From: Devriesea agamarum
GTDB taxonomy: Bacteria; Actinomycetota; Actinomycetes; Actinomycetales; Dermabacteraceae
Direction: 5' to 3'
NCBI RefSeq assembly: GCF_900070355.1
Contig: NZ_LN849456.1
Coordinates: forward strand, 1,054,001 to 1,118,000
DNA: 64,000 nt
The position numbers were made by a program, and so were the translations under genes. Positions 36,507-45,880 of the stretch are shown one piece after another; position 1 is the stretch's first letter, and each line of letters begins with the position of its first letter. The notes under the pieces were generated by a model, which saw only the letters and a list, made by a program, of their open reading frames with translations, was not told the origin of the DNA and ran no database searches.

Positions 36507-38380
36507 TTCTTCTCCTTGCCCTCGTCCTCGTCCACGATTTCGGCGTCGACAACATCTTCATCCTTAGCGGACGAGTTTGCCGGCTCCTCGGTGCCAGCGC
36601 CGGGGGTGGCACCTTCGGTCTGTGCCTGCGCGTAGATCGCAGCACCCACCTTCTGAAGAGCCTCATCCAGTGCGTCGCGCTTTGCCTCCAGATCCGAGAT
36701 CGGAGCGTCCTCGTTCTCGAGCGTTTCCTTCGCGGACTTGATCGCATCCTCAACGGGGGTCTTGATGTCCTCGGAGACCTTGTCGCCGTTGTCCTTGATC
36801 AGGCTCTCACCGCGGTAGACCAGCTGCTCAAGAGTGTTGCGAGCGTCAGCGAGCTTGCGGCGTTCCTCGTCCTCGGCGGCGTGTGCCTCGGCGTCCTTGA
36901 CCATGCGCTCGATGTCTTCTTTAGACAGGGCCGATCCACCGGTGATCTGAATGGACTGCTCGTTACCAGTGCCACGGTCCTTAGCGGAGACGTGCACGAT
37001 GCCGTTGGAGTCAATGTCGAAGGTGACCTCGATCTGCGGCACACCCTGGGGTGCGGGCGCGATACCGGTCAGCTCGAAGGTGCCCAGCAGCCGGTTATCC
37101 CGGGTGAAGTAGCGCTCGCCCTGGAAGACCTGGATGGTCACCGCGGGCTGGTTGTTTTCAGCCGTGGTGAACATTTCGGAGGCTTTGGTCGGGATAGCGG
37201 AGTTGCGCTCGATGAGCTTAGCCATCCGCCCGCCCTTGGTTTCGATGCCGAGGGACAGCGGGGTGACGTCCATGAGCAGAACGTCTTTGCGCTCGCCCTT
37301 GATAACGGCAGCCTGCAGAGCAGCGCCGACGGCCACGACCTCATCCGGGTTTACACCCTTGTTGGGGTCCTTGCCACCGGTCAGGGACTTCACGAGGTCG
37401 GTCACAGCCGGCATACGGGTGGAACCACCGACCAAGATCACGTGGTCGATATCCGAGATCTTAATTCCGGCATCGCTGATGACCTGGTGGAACGGAGCCT
37501 TGCAGCGCTCCAGCAAATCGGAGGTCATGTCTTCAAACTGCGCCCGGGTGAGCTTCTCATCCAGGTGCAGCGGACCGTTTTCGGTCATCGACAGGTACTG
37601 CAGGGAAATGTTGGTCGATGACGAGGAGGAGAGTTCCTTCTTGGCCTGCTCTGCTGCTTCCTTCAGGCGCTGCAGGGCGATGCGGTCTTTCGACAGATCC
37701 ACGCCATCCTTGGACTTCACCTGCTTGATCAGCCAATCCACAACCCGCTGATCCCAGTCGTCACCGCCGAGACGGTTATCGCCTGCGGTGGCCTGAACCT
37801 GGATGGTGGCGAATCCGTCATCATCCTTGGAGACTTCCAGCAGGGAGACGTCGAAGGTGCCGCCGCCGAGGTCGAATACCAGGATCTTCTCGTCTTCCTT
37901 GCCCTTTTCCAGGCCGTAGGCGAGGGCAGCCGCGGTGGGCTCGTTGATGATGCGCAGGACGTTCAGTCCGGCGATCTGCCCGGCGTCCTTGGTGGCCTGA
38001 CGCTCAGCATCGTTGAAGTATGCGGGCACGGTGATGACGGCGTCGGTCACGGTCTCGCCGAGGTATGCTTCGGCGTCGCGCTTGAGCTTGCCGAGAACGC
38101 GGGCGGAGATTTCTTGCGGGGTGTACTTCTTATCGTCGATCTCTTTGGTCCAGTTGGTGCCCATGTGGCGCTTCACGGACGCAATGGTGCGGTCAACGTT
38201 GGTGACCGCCTGACGCTTGGCAACTTCACCGACCAGAACTTCTCCTTGCTTGGAGAAAGCGACCACCGACGGGGTGGTACGCAGGCCCTCCGCGTTGGCG
38301 ATGACGGTGGGCTGGCCACCCTCAAGGACGGCAACGCAGGAGTTGGTGGTGCCGAGGTCAATGCCTACAACTCGAGACAT
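36503..38380 (-). CDS. dnaK: Hsp70 chaperone DnaK
   Basis: DnaK is the ATP-driven folding chaperone. The 625-residue product has the three Hsp70 signatures: [13 protein letters not shown] at the N-terminus, [15 protein letters not shown] near residue 168 and [13 protein letters not shown] near 316, and the usual actinobacterial length. AGGAAGG lies upstream of the ATG. It is first in the operon with grpE, dnaJ and hspR and lies behind HAIR operators, so it should be induced by heat through HspR. Confidence 0.98.
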   Translation of the reverse strand: MSRVVGIDLGTTNSCVAVLEGGQPTVIANAEGLRTTPSVVAFSKQGEVLVGEVAKRQAVTNVDRTIASVKRHMGTNWTKEIDDKKYTPQEISARVLGKLKRDAEAYLGETVTDAVITVPAYFNDAERQATKDAGQIAGLNVLRIINEPTAAALAYGLEKGKEDEKILVFDLGGGTFDVSLLEVSKDDDGFATIQVQATAGDNRLGGDDWDQRVVDWLIKQVKSKDGVDLSKDRIALQRLKEAAEQAKKELSSSSSTNISLQYLSMTENGPLHLDEKLTRAQFEDMTSDLLERCKAPFHQVISDAGIKISDIDHVILVGGSTRMPAVTDLVKSLTGGKDPNKGVNPDEVVAVGAALQAAVIKGERKDVLLMDVTPLSLGIETKGGRMAKLIERNSAIPTKASEMFTTAENNQPAVTIQVFQGERYFTRDNRLLGTFELTGIAPAPQGVPQIEVTFDIDSNGIVHVSAKDRGTGNEQSIQITGGSALSKEDIERMVKDAEAHAAEDEERRKLADARNTLEQLVYRGESLIKDNGDKVSEDIKTPVEDAIKSAKETLENEDAPISDLEAKRDALDEALQKVGAAIYAQAQTEGATPGAGTEEPANSSAKDEDVVDAEIVDEDEGKEKK

Positions 38381-38516
38381 TAGGGGTTCCTTCCTGATCG
38401 GGTGCCGACGGCCAAGGCGGTCCGCCGGTCCGGCGTGCGGGGCGAGAACGGCTGCGGTAGTGCTCAGGCTGAGCCTTAAGCAGCTATCCGTTCGTTCCCG
38501 TTAGCAGCCGGGAAGA

Positions 38517-38601
38517 CTTGAGCTTTCGAGACTCAAGTAGATACAGGTGCATCGCACTTGTCAATGATCACCTCAATCAACCTGAGTACATCAGACTCAA
38601 C
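38517..38601 (-). promoter_or_regulatory. dnaK promoter with two HAIR operators
   Basis: CTTGAGC-N7-ACTCAAG at 38517-38537 matches the HspR HAIR consensus CTTGAGT-N7-ACTCAAG at 13 of 14 positions. A second site CCTGAGT-N7-ACTCAAC at 38581-38601 matches 12 of 14. Between them lies the minus-strand -35 TTGACA (38559-38564), with a -10 near TCTACT (38536-38541) that overlaps the first HAIR site. HspR binding at both would bracket the promoter. The 5' leader is then about 150 nt. Confidence 0.85.
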
Positions 38602-38931
38602 TCTTGGGGCGGGGTCGATATTCCCACCGTCCACACTCACCTCGCATGGCGTGCATCACATGCCGCATCGCTACCGTCACTCCTCGTTCGACACACGCCC
38701 CCGGCACCGACCACCACTCAGACACCTGAGCGGATTGACCCATCGATCAGCACGATGACATGTGGACTACATCCCGACCTCGACCCGAAAGCCTCACATG
38801 TCATACCAACCCCGTACGCTCATACCCATGATGCGCAACCTACCCGCGGCGAAAGCCTCTATCTCCTTCGCCCTCGTGAGCCTTCCGTCATGCCCCCAGC
38901 CCCTACGCGACAACCAGGCAGGAGCAATTCG
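38602..38931. other. 330-bp spacer upstream of the DUF808 gene
   Basis: I see no gene here. The frame of the DUF808 gene stays open upstream to 38518, but that stretch has no membrane-protein character and crosses the dnaK promoter, so I treat it as noncoding. A promoter for the DUF808 gene should be inside but I cannot place it. Confidence 0.4.
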
Positions 38932-39867
38932 ATGAGCGGAGGTCTCGCCGGACTGTTGGATGACGTTGCCGTGCTCGCGAAAATGGCGGCGGCAAATATC
39001 GATGATGTCGCTGTGGCGGCAGCCCGGGCCAGCACTAAGGCAGCCGGGGTCGTGGTGGATGACACCGCTGTCGCCCCTCAATACGTGCGCGGGGTGCAGC
39101 CCAGTCGTGAACTGCCAATCATTAAGAAGATCGCCATCGGCTCACTGCGCAACAAGATTCTTTTCATCCTGCCCGCAGCCCTGCTCCTCAGCCAGTTTTT
39201 ACCATGGTTACTCACCCCCATTTTGATGCTCGGCGGCACCTACCTGTGCTTCGAGGGCGCCGAGAAAATCTGGGCGAAACTGCGAGGGCACCACGATGAC
39301 ACCCCGGCGGTTGTCAAAGGGGCGGATGCCGAAAAAACCATGGTCTCCAGCGCCGTGCGCACCGACTTCATCCTCAGCGCCGAAATCATGGTGATCGCGC
39401 TCAACGAGGTCGCTAACGAAGGTCTCATCAGTCGGGCGGTGATCCTCCTGGTCGTGGCCGTTTTCATCACTGTTCTGGTCTATGGCGTGGTGGCTCTGCT
39501 CGTCAAAATGGACGATATTGGGCTCCATCTCGCCGGTAAACCGTCACAGGCCTCGCAACGCATCGGGCGCGGACTGGTCACGGCAATGCCGAAGGTGTTG
39601 AACGCAATTTCCTTGATCGGCATGGCCGCAATGCTGTGGGTTGGCGGCCACATTATTTTGGTCGGGGTCCATGAGCTCGGATTGCACGCACCCTACGAAT
39701 GGGTGCATCACCTTGAGCACGGCGTGCATGGAGTACCGGTTATTGGCGGTCTGTTGGGTTGGCTGATCAACACATTCTTTTCTGCGATTCTTGGCCTGAT
39801 CTGGGGCGCCATCATCGTAGCGGTGATGCACGTGCTCCCCTTCGGCAAAAAGAGTGGGACACACTAG
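38932..39867 (+). CDS. DUF808 (YedI-family) membrane protein
   Basis: The 311-residue product matches the DUF808/YedI family: SGGLAGLLDDVAVLAKMAAANIDDVA at the N-terminus, PIIKKIAIGSLRNKILFILPAALLL near residue 60, LMLGGTYLCFEGAEKIW near 95, then several helices. The role of the family is unknown. I choose the ATG at 38932, with AGGAG 8 nt upstream, because it gives the standard family start. It is divergent from the dnaK operon. Confidence 0.92.
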   Translation: MSGGLAGLLDDVAVLAKMAAANIDDVAVAAARASTKAAGVVVDDTAVAPQYVRGVQPSRELPIIKKIAIGSLRNKILFILPAALLLSQFLPWLLTPILMLGGTYLCFEGAEKIWAKLRGHHDDTPAVVKGADAEKTMVSSAVRTDFILSAEIMVIALNEVANEGLISRAVILLVVAVFITVLVYGVVALLVKMDDIGLHLAGKPSQASQRIGRGLVTAMPKVLNAISLIGMAAMLWVGGHIILVGVHELGLHAPYEWVHHLEHGVHGVPVIGGLLGWLINTFFSAILGLIWGAIIVAVMHVLPFGKKSGTH

Positions 39868-40127
39868 CCAGAACCTGGGCCAGGTCCGGGTCTGCGCGAG
39901 GCTCAGCACTCTGTCTCCTGTACGGGGCCCAGCTCGAGGCTCAACTCGGGCGCCAGCGCGGCGCGCGCCCGACACGGATATCCATGCATGGCCTGGGACT
40001 GGCTCTCACACGCTCCGGATCAAGATCTACCCAGGCCGGGTTTCACCTCGGTCGGCATCTCAACGGCAGCCATATGATTTTCGCGATGCTAACGTTACGA
40101 AATTCACTACACCTTGCATTCGCCTAC
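39868..40127. other. Noncoding spacer before the iron-regulated operon
   Basis: This stretch between the DUF808 stop and the IdeR-type box holds no convincing gene. It contains a small ACCTGG/CCAGGT palindrome just after the DUF808 stop. Confidence 0.35.
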
Positions 40128-40146
40128 TTAGGTTTGCATAACCTTA
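40114..40146 (+). promoter_or_regulatory. IdeR/DtxR iron box over the dhb promoter
   Basis: TTAGGTTTGCATAACCTTA at 40128-40146 matches the IdeR/DtxR consensus TTAGGTTAGGCTAACCTAA at 15 of 19 positions. It overlaps a promoter with -35 TTGCAT (40114-40119), 17 nt, and -10 CATAAC (40137-40142), about 100 bp before dhbA. Iron-loaded repressor would block the promoter, so the operon should be on in low iron. Confidence 0.8.
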
Positions 40147-40246
40147 TGTCGTTGCTACCCGGGCATGATGGTGCGCCAAGTCCCATCTTGGATACCATCT
40201 GCGCCCTACCGCTGCGCCCTCGCGCGCTCAGCCCAAGGATCCGCAC

Positions 40247-41209
40247 ATGACCAATATCGCCGTCGTCACCGGGGCCGCCCGCGGGATCGGACGCGCCGTC
40301 GCTGAACGCCTACTGGCCGACTATCCAGATCTCATCGTTGTCGCCGCAGACATCCTCCCCATTGACTGGGCCACTCACCACCCGCAAAAAACGCCCAGCA
40401 ACCACACAGCATCACCACTGACCCCCTGCTCCCGCGTGCGGGCCCGCCACGTCGATGTGACCGACGAACGCGCCGTCGCCGAGCTTTTCACCGAAGCCGC
40501 TGAGCTCGGCCATATCCAAGCGGTCGCTCACGTAGCCGGAATTTTCACCCTCCGCCCAATCGTCGATACCCCGCTCAAAGAGTACGAACGAATCCAGCGG
40601 GTCAATAGCACCGGAACATTCCTGGTTCTTAGGGAAGCTGCCCGAGCCATGAGCGCGCAAAGCATCCCTCAACCTGTCTCTGATACTCCCCACACGGTGT
40701 CTAACTCCGACACTGTGCCTAATCCCGACACCGCGCCACTATCTATAGACCGCAGTGCCTTACCTGCAGGGCACAACCAACCATCTACAGAGCGCAACGC
40801 CGCCCCACCTGCTGCCCACAACGATCGGGCAATTGTTGCCGTCACGTCTAACGCCGCCCGAGTGCCACGGATCGGTATGGGAGCATACGGAGCCGCCAAA
40901 GCTAGTGCCTCATCACTGGCCACCACCCTGGCGCTAGAACTCGCTGACCAGCAGATACGATGCAATGTCGTGTGCCCAGGATCAACCGACACCGCCATGC
41001 AACGAGAGTTCTGGGGGGAGAACCCCGATGCCGGCCACAAGGCCGCCGTCCACGGCGATGCCGCCCAATACCGTCTGGGAATACCACTCGGACGCCTAGC
41101 CTCTCCCGAGGATGTAGCCGATGCCGTCGCGTATCTGCTCTCTCCGGGTGCCCGTCACCTGACGATGCAGGAACTATATGTAGACGGAGGCGCTAGCCTC
41201 CGGGCCTAG
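40247..41209 (+). CDS. dhbA: 2,3-dihydro-2,3-dihydroxybenzoate dehydrogenase (SDR)
   Basis: This NAD-dependent short-chain dehydrogenase makes 2,3-dihydroxybenzoate in catechol siderophore synthesis. The 320-residue product has the cofactor motif TGAARGIG (8-14), AHVAGIF near 95, catalytic Ser near 201, Tyr214 and Lys218 in YGAAK, and ADAVAYLLSPGARHLT near the C-terminus. Usual family members have about 250 residues. The excess is two low-complexity inserts, about residues 40-62 and 138-191 (Pro/Ser/Thr/Asn-rich), placed between the core motifs. AAGGA lies 7 nt before the ATG. Assignment rests on the next two genes. Confidence 0.88.
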   Translation: MTNIAVVTGAARGIGRAVAERLLADYPDLIVVAADILPIDWATHHPQKTPSNHTASPLTPCSRVRARHVDVTDERAVAELFTEAAELGHIQAVAHVAGIFTLRPIVDTPLKEYERIQRVNSTGTFLVLREAARAMSAQSIPQPVSDTPHTVSNSDTVPNPDTAPLSIDRSALPAGHNQPSTERNAAPPAAHNDRAIVAVTSNAARVPRIGMGAYGAAKASASSLATTLALELADQQIRCNVVCPGSTDTAMQREFWGENPDAGHKAAVHGDAAQYRLGIPLGRLASPEDVADAVAYLLSPGARHLTMQELYVDGGASLRA

Positions 41210-41246
41210 CATCCGACACTGCTGACCACTCCCCCGAAAGAACGTG

Positions 41247-42503
41247 ATGAACCCGCTTGCTCTCAGCTCCGCCCCCACCGCCTTCCGGCGCGCCCGACTC
41301 GGCGACGTCCAGGTCACCGGGGCGCCCACGATCGTGCCGGTCGCCGTACTGACGGATATGCTCGCGCCCTCCACCACGTCTTTTGTGTTGGCCCGCCCCT
41401 TTTCTGCAGATGATGACGCCGTGCTGGTCTGCGACCACGCGGAAGCCGGCAACCCCAGCGGTTTAGCACAAGGGGCCCCATCCGCTGTGACGGAGCAGAT
41501 TCCCACTGAGTCAACACACCGCACGACCACCGGTACCACAGCTTTAGATTTCCCGGATTCCACGCCTACACAGAACACGGACCCAAGCGTCGCCGCCGGC
41601 AGTCGCGCAAGCACAACCCGTATGGGCGGCGACGACCCATGTCAGGTTCCCACCCGGGCCGAATACGCCCGTCGAGTAGCCCAGGCGCGCGATCTCATTC
41701 AGGCTGGAACGGTCAATAAAGTCGTGCTTGGTCGACGCATGTGCCTCGCCCACAACACCCGCTTAGATATGTCTGCGCAGCAAGAACTCGCCGACCGTAT
41801 CGTCGATGACCTCATCTCCCTAGGGACCCAGGGCTTTCCCGTGCTCATGCCGCTACCGGGCGAGCGCACACTAGTTGGCCTGAGTCCCGAACTCCTGATT
41901 CGACGGCACGGTTTCAACGTCGAAGCTTTTCCACTGGCAGGATCTGCCCCACGCAGCGGACATGAGGACATTGATGCACCCCGGCGCCACGCGCTGATGA
42001 ACTCTGCGAAAGATCGTAGCGAACACGCATTTGTGGTCGCCGATATCGTGCGGTCTTTAACCCCACTGTGCTCACACATTGATGCTCCCGAGGTGCCCGA
42101 AGTAGTCGAAGCCGCCACCATGTTGCACCTTGGCACTCATATTCGCGGCACGCTGCGCCCGCGAGAAGACGGCAGCATCCCCACTCTCATCGAGGTCGCG
42201 GAAGCACTTCACCCGACCCCGGCAGTGTGCGGCTCTCCCACCCCGGTAGCACAACGCATCATCGAGGACCTCGAAGAGCCACGGGGTCTGTTCACCGGGT
42301 ACATCGCTGCACAGGATACCCACGGCGATGGTCAGGCAGTGATCGCCATCCGAATGGCATTGCTCGACCGCGACGGCATCACGCTGTATGCAGGGGCTGG
42401 CATCGTCGCTGATTCCGATCCCGACGCCGAAGCCGATGAAACCCACGGCAAGCTGCGCACCGTCCTAAACGCCATCGCTCACACCACCGGCTCAGGCGTC
42501 TAA
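41247..42503 (+). CDS. dhbC: Isochorismate synthase
   Basis: This chorismate-binding enzyme converts chorismate to isochorismate. Visible features are the general-base Lys158 in VNKVVLGRR, PELLIRRHGFNVEAFPLAGSAPR near residue 215, HIRGTLR near 300, PTPAVCGSP near 322 and GAGIVADSDPDAEADETHGKL near 388. The product has 418 residues from the ATG at 41247 (a GTG sits one codon before). Residues about 68-130 are a Thr/Ser/Pro-rich insert ahead of the catalytic domain. It lies 37 bp after dhbA in the iron-regulated operon. Confidence 0.93.
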   Translation: MNPLALSSAPTAFRRARLGDVQVTGAPTIVPVAVLTDMLAPSTTSFVLARPFSADDDAVLVCDHAEAGNPSGLAQGAPSAVTEQIPTESTHRTTTGTTALDFPDSTPTQNTDPSVAAGSRASTTRMGGDDPCQVPTRAEYARRVAQARDLIQAGTVNKVVLGRRMCLAHNTRLDMSAQQELADRIVDDLISLGTQGFPVLMPLPGERTLVGLSPELLIRRHGFNVEAFPLAGSAPRSGHEDIDAPRRHALMNSAKDRSEHAFVVADIVRSLTPLCSHIDAPEVPEVVEAATMLHLGTHIRGTLRPREDGSIPTLIEVAEALHPTPAVCGSPTPVAQRIIEDLEEPRGLFTGYIAAQDTHGDGQAVIAIRMALLDRDGITLYAGAGIVADSDPDAEADETHGKLRTVLNAIAHTTGSGV

Positions 42504-42593
42504 TGACCGCGGCGCGGTCCCCGGCGCTGACACATCTCTAGTGAGCCATCTCCCCCCTCCCTTTTGCGTCGGATACCCGGATAGGAGCATGTC

Positions 42594-43238
42594 GTGACCG
42601 ACTGGACCTCGCACCGCCCCAACCACACCTATGCCATTCCCTCTCAGCTGCCGACTTCTCGTCTCACCTGGCCCGCAGCCCCCTCTCGGTCCATGCTCCT
42701 GGTTCACGATATGCAGGAGCATTTTGTGGCAAAGTATGCACACGATGCCGAACCGATCCGATCTGTCATCGACCGAATTTCTCAGCTTGTAGATTGCGCC
42801 CGACGAGTTGGGGTGCCGGTCGTCTTTAGCGCCCAGCCTGGTGATCAGGATCCAGATTCACGCGGCTTACTGACCGATCTGTGGGGCGCAGGGCCGTCCT
42901 CGTCGGCTATCGACATTATCGACGCTTTCACTCCGCAGCCAGGCGAACTTATGACGAAGCATCGATACAGCGCCTTCCAACGCACTGACCTGGATGAACG
43001 CATAGCCCAGGCAGGATGCGACACCCTCGTCTTAACGGGGATTTATGCAAACATCGGGGTGAAGGCCACGGCATTGGACGCATTCATGCGCGATATTCGT
43101 CCGATTGTAATCGGTGATGCCGTCGCGGATTTCGATCTAGACGAACACCGTGCGGCCCTGTCGTGGGTCGCCGGACGCTGCGGACGCATCGCCTCTACCC
43201 GCAGTGTGCTCGATCAGTGGGACGGCACCCGGGTCTAG
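42594..43238 (+). CDS. dhbB: Isochorismatase (single domain, no carrier domain)
   Basis: This enzyme hydrolyses isochorismate to 2,3-dihydro-2,3-dihydroxybenzoate and pyruvate. The 214-residue product has the catalytic Asp in MLLVHDMQEHF near residue 39, Lys in LMTKHRYSAF and GIYANIGVKATALDAFMRDI, where Gly replaces the Cys of cysteine hydrolases, as in EntB/PhzD-type isochorismatases. It stops after the hydrolase fold, so the aryl-carrier domain of EntB/DhbB is absent. The GTG start has AGGAG 6 nt upstream. Confidence 0.93.
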   Translation: MTDWTSHRPNHTYAIPSQLPTSRLTWPAAPSRSMLLVHDMQEHFVAKYAHDAEPIRSVIDRISQLVDCARRVGVPVVFSAQPGDQDPDSRGLLTDLWGAGPSSSAIDIIDAFTPQPGELMTKHRYSAFQRTDLDERIAQAGCDTLVLTGIYANIGVKATALDAFMRDIRPIVIGDAVADFDLDEHRAALSWVAGRCGRIASTRSVLDQWDGTRV

Positions 43239-43561
43239 CGCAGCGTGCCAACCCCGATCCCTAGGAGGAGCAGTGATAGCAGCACGCAGGCGACAGGGAC
43301 GGTCCAGCACCATCGTGACGGCGGGCATTTGCGGAGGCTGTAAATACAGGTCACTAGCGCGAAGATGGTCACGAACACCATCCCGATAGCTAAGGCCAAC
43401 ATGCCGCCGTTCCAGGTCCCCGAGTCTGGATGTGCGCACACCACGTCGTCCACAGAGGTCACGCAGGGAAACCGAGCCTCCATAAAGAGCCCGAATGTTG
43501 CCATCCCGCTGACGACCAGAGCCACCAGGCATAGCGCCCGACGTATCCAATTGCTGACCAT
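43235..43561 (-). CDS. Small hypothetical membrane protein
   Basis: The 108-residue product has three hydrophobic helices (about residues 8-26, 50-72, 84-105), an extracytoplasmic loop with two Cys (PCVTSVDDVVC) that could form a disulfide, and an AGG site before the ATG. It converges with dhbB and overlaps its last 4 bases. I do not recognise a family. Confidence 0.6.
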   Translation of the reverse strand: MVSNWIRRALCLVALVVSGMATFGLFMEARFPCVTSVDDVVCAHPDSGTWNGGMLALAIGMVFVTIFALVTCIYSLRKCPPSRWCWTVPVACVLLSLLLLGIGVGTLR

Positions 43562-43945
43562 ATCGACCTAACTTCAGCTTTTCCCCGCCGCCGCAGATCG
43601 GTGCGCGGTGGCAGCGTCCTTAAACCGCTAAGGGTAACGGGCAGATCTCGAAGTCGTCGGGGTTTTCGACGGGATCCAGAAAAGACAGACCAGAATCTAT
43701 GGCAGCACTACGGTGCCGCCAGCACACTACCCGCCGATAACCTGCACACATACCATGGCGTCCGAGCAGCAGAGGATTAGCCATCCCTCGTGTTGACCTG
43801 CTCACGATCAGCCGCACCACTGCGGCCTACCGGCGCAACCCACCTGCTCTCAGTCCGCGTCACAGGAACACACAAGCCCCTTGCCATCACCATGAGACTC
43901 GCCCCCACCCCCGAGGTCCCTCGGACGTGGCCTGCGCAAGGCACA
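43562..43945. other. 384-bp region with a weak minus-strand ORF
   Basis: No clear gene is present. A minus-strand frame at 43620-43820 (66 codons) ends in SFLDPVENPDDFEICPLPLAV-like sequence that reads like protein, but has no ribosome site or family. It could be a gene remnant. Confidence 0.25.
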
Positions 43946-44458
43946 TCACAGATCCTTAATCATGGCGATTCGCGGCGCCAGGTCGAGGCCATGAGCAATT
44001 TCCTGCTCTCTCACAGCTTTCAGGTGCGGACCCCATTGGGCTTCCGGGAACAGCCGATACCCCAGACGCTCATACCAGGGCCCGTTCCATGGAATATCAC
44101 GGTAGGTAGTGAGAGTAATCCAATGCGATCCTTGTGCTCGCGCCCAGCTTTCAACAGCACTTACCAGCCGCCTGCCCAAACCCTTCCCCGCAGCGTCGGG
44201 ATGCACGGAGACCTGTTCCACATGACCATGCCCATCGATATCCTCACCGCAGGCCCAACCGTCGATTCGGAACCCATTGCAGGATTGAGCGACCCACAGC
44301 TGGCCATGCGCAATGAGACAGGCAAGCACCTCAACTTCTGGGGGATCGTCATCGGCCACCCGTTCTAGCCCAACCTGCCGAAACCGTTGACCGGCTGCAA
44401 CTTCGAGCGCCCGAATATCAGGGATATCTTCAGCCACAGCGGGTCTAATCTGCGCCAT
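43946..44458 (-). CDS. GNAT-family N-acetyltransferase
   Basis: The 170-residue product (ATG at 44458; a TTG four codons earlier is possible) starts MAQIRPAVAEDIPDIRALE and has the acetyl-CoA motif VSVHPDAAGKGLGRRLVSAVESWA near residues 85-108, then WYERLGYRLFPE. It should acetylate a small molecule or protein amine; the substrate is unknown. No operon partner is evident. Confidence 0.9.
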   Translation of the reverse strand: MAQIRPAVAEDIPDIRALEVAAGQRFRQVGLERVADDDPPEVEVLACLIAHGQLWVAQSCNGFRIDGWACGEDIDGHGHVEQVSVHPDAAGKGLGRRLVSAVESWARAQGSHWITLTTYRDIPWNGPWYERLGYRLFPEAQWGPHLKAVREQEIAHGLDLAPRIAMIKDL

Positions 44459-44561
44459 AGAATCATCCAATCGTTGAGATACATCAGCTTACTGATCGGC
44501 ATTTCAGGTGTCGCACACATTGCGCCTCAGGCAGCTGCTTCGCAGACTTGCCAAGAACCCG

Positions 44562-45500
44562 TCACAACCGACACCGTCGAAGCACTTCCTCATAGTGGTC
44601 GAGCATGGGTGTCTTAAGCCGATGCGCTTTAGCCGACGAATGGATACTTCGGAAACCCGAGACCCACTCGGAGAGCCCGTGTTCTGCATGGGCCAAAATC
44701 ATCGTTTTCACAACAGGATCAGCAAACATGCGCCGCATCACGAACGTTACGGTTCTGGCGGGAAGCTGAAACAACGGTGCAGGCCAGACCCACCTCGGAT
44801 CTTCTCCGACAGCTTGACACACCTTAAGCCCCTCACGGAATGCGAGAACCATACTCTGCATCAGTAGCCGGTTGGCAATAAGCGCATCCAAACTCCCCGC
44901 CTCGATAAGCGGTGCAGCCGTTAAAGACTGTTGCAAACAATGCACCTTCAACCAGGTATGCATTGCGCTCTGCCTGGATACGTTGAGTCCCGCACGGGCG
45001 AAGGCGGTACGGATCGACTCAAGCAGTGGTCGGCGCTGCTGGTCACCTTTTTCGAGAATTGTTCCGGTTTTGAAAACAGTGGCCCTGAGCTCGTGGTCGT
45101 GCCGCGTTCCGCCAACTTGAGAGGGGAATCCGAGAAAGAATCGTTCTTGCGACAAATAGTTCTCGACGTCCTCGATTAGGGTCCACCGGTTCAGCATGAA
45201 GAGAATGGGAAGATCAGGGGGAAGGCTTACGAGACTGGGCAGCACCTCACAGAGGTGATCACCATCGACCATCACAAGGACGACATCGGCTTCGAGATCC
45301 TCGAGAGAGGAACAGACACGTGGGGTAAACCTTGCGCTCACCCGCCGGCGGACACGAAGATCAAGAAGGTGTAACCAAAATTCATCACGATAGAAAGGCA
45401 TCCGAGACGGTCGGACGACAAAAGTCACCTGATAAAACTGGGATAAAAGGTATCCATAAGTCATCCCAATAGTGCCAGCCCCAATAATCGCAAATCTCAT
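44562..45500 (-). CDS. Ketopantoate reductase-like (ApbA/PanE) protein
   Basis: The 312-residue product begins MRFAIIGAGTIGMTYGYLLS, the Rossmann NAD(P) motif GxGxxG at residues 7-12, and has a helical C-terminal domain from about residue 165. The ketopantoate catalytic Lys is plausibly in HTWLKVHCLQQ. No pantothenate genes are nearby, and many family members act on other keto acids, so I do not call it PanE. AAAGG lies 6 nt before the ATG. It overlaps a 101-codon ORF by 4 nt. Its base composition is lower in GC than its neighbours. Confidence 0.82.
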   Translation of the reverse strand: MRFAIIGAGTIGMTYGYLLSQFYQVTFVVRPSRMPFYRDEFWLHLLDLRVRRRVSARFTPRVCSSLEDLEADVVLVMVDGDHLCEVLPSLVSLPPDLPILFMLNRWTLIEDVENYLSQERFFLGFPSQVGGTRHDHELRATVFKTGTILEKGDQQRRPLLESIRTAFARAGLNVSRQSAMHTWLKVHCLQQSLTAAPLIEAGSLDALIANRLLMQSMVLAFREGLKVCQAVGEDPRWVWPAPLFQLPARTVTFVMRRMFADPVVKTMILAHAEHGLSEWVSGFRSIHSSAKAHRLKTPMLDHYEEVLRRCRL

Positions 45501-45802
45501 AGAGCACCTTTACCTAAAACTACCTGGCGCACAGTAGTTGCCATACGATCCGATGTTTCATGCCTCGAGTTCGACTGATCACCGGTGAGCGAATTCGCAC
45601 CTGGGCATATTCGCTGAATGACTTTCGCAACCCACTTGGCAGTAGTGGCCGCCGCGACTGCTCCCATCAAAACCACACCGTCACCAAGCAGGACAGGGAC
45701 CAACGCGGCGCACGCCAGAGGCCGGACCTCCCCTGGAACTGCCGCCGCCATGCGGCCCACCGCCTTCTCCTTTGTAGGTGCAACATCCTTGGTGCGGCGC
45801 AT
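45497..45802 (-). CDS. Possible 101-residue protein coupled to the PanE-like gene
   Basis: This ORF overlaps the PanE-like start by ATGA, the pattern of a coupled pair, and encodes a hydrophobic stretch (LACAALVPVLLGDGVVLMGA, residues 29-48) with basic flanks. It has a GGGGAG directly against its ATG, too close for an ideal site. No family is recognised, and it could be a chance frame in the divergent region. Confidence 0.35.
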   Translation of the reverse strand: MRRTKDVAPTKEKAVGRMAAAVPGEVRPLACAALVPVLLGDGVVLMGAVAAATTAKWVAKVIQRICPGANSLTGDQSNSRHETSDRMATTVRQVVLGKGAL

Positions 45803-45880
45803 CTCCCCAGAAACTTGGGCTCAGGTGTCTGCACCGAAAACACTTTACGCCGATACCGTCCATCTCAATACACTCGATGT

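Noticed and set aside
36305-37621. 438-codon open frame antisense to dnaK
   Set aside because: Long antisense frames are frequent opposite GC-rich conserved genes; dnaK itself is certain and the antisense product resembles nothing.
43790-44368. 192-codon plus-strand ORF
   Set aside because: It is mostly antisense to the GNAT gene at 43946-44458, which has clear acetyltransferase motifs.
45560-45880. N-terminal extension of the GNAT gene
   Set aside because: The frame is open but the extension is Arg/Cys-rich and unlike the family; the start at 45881 follows a TACACT promoter.
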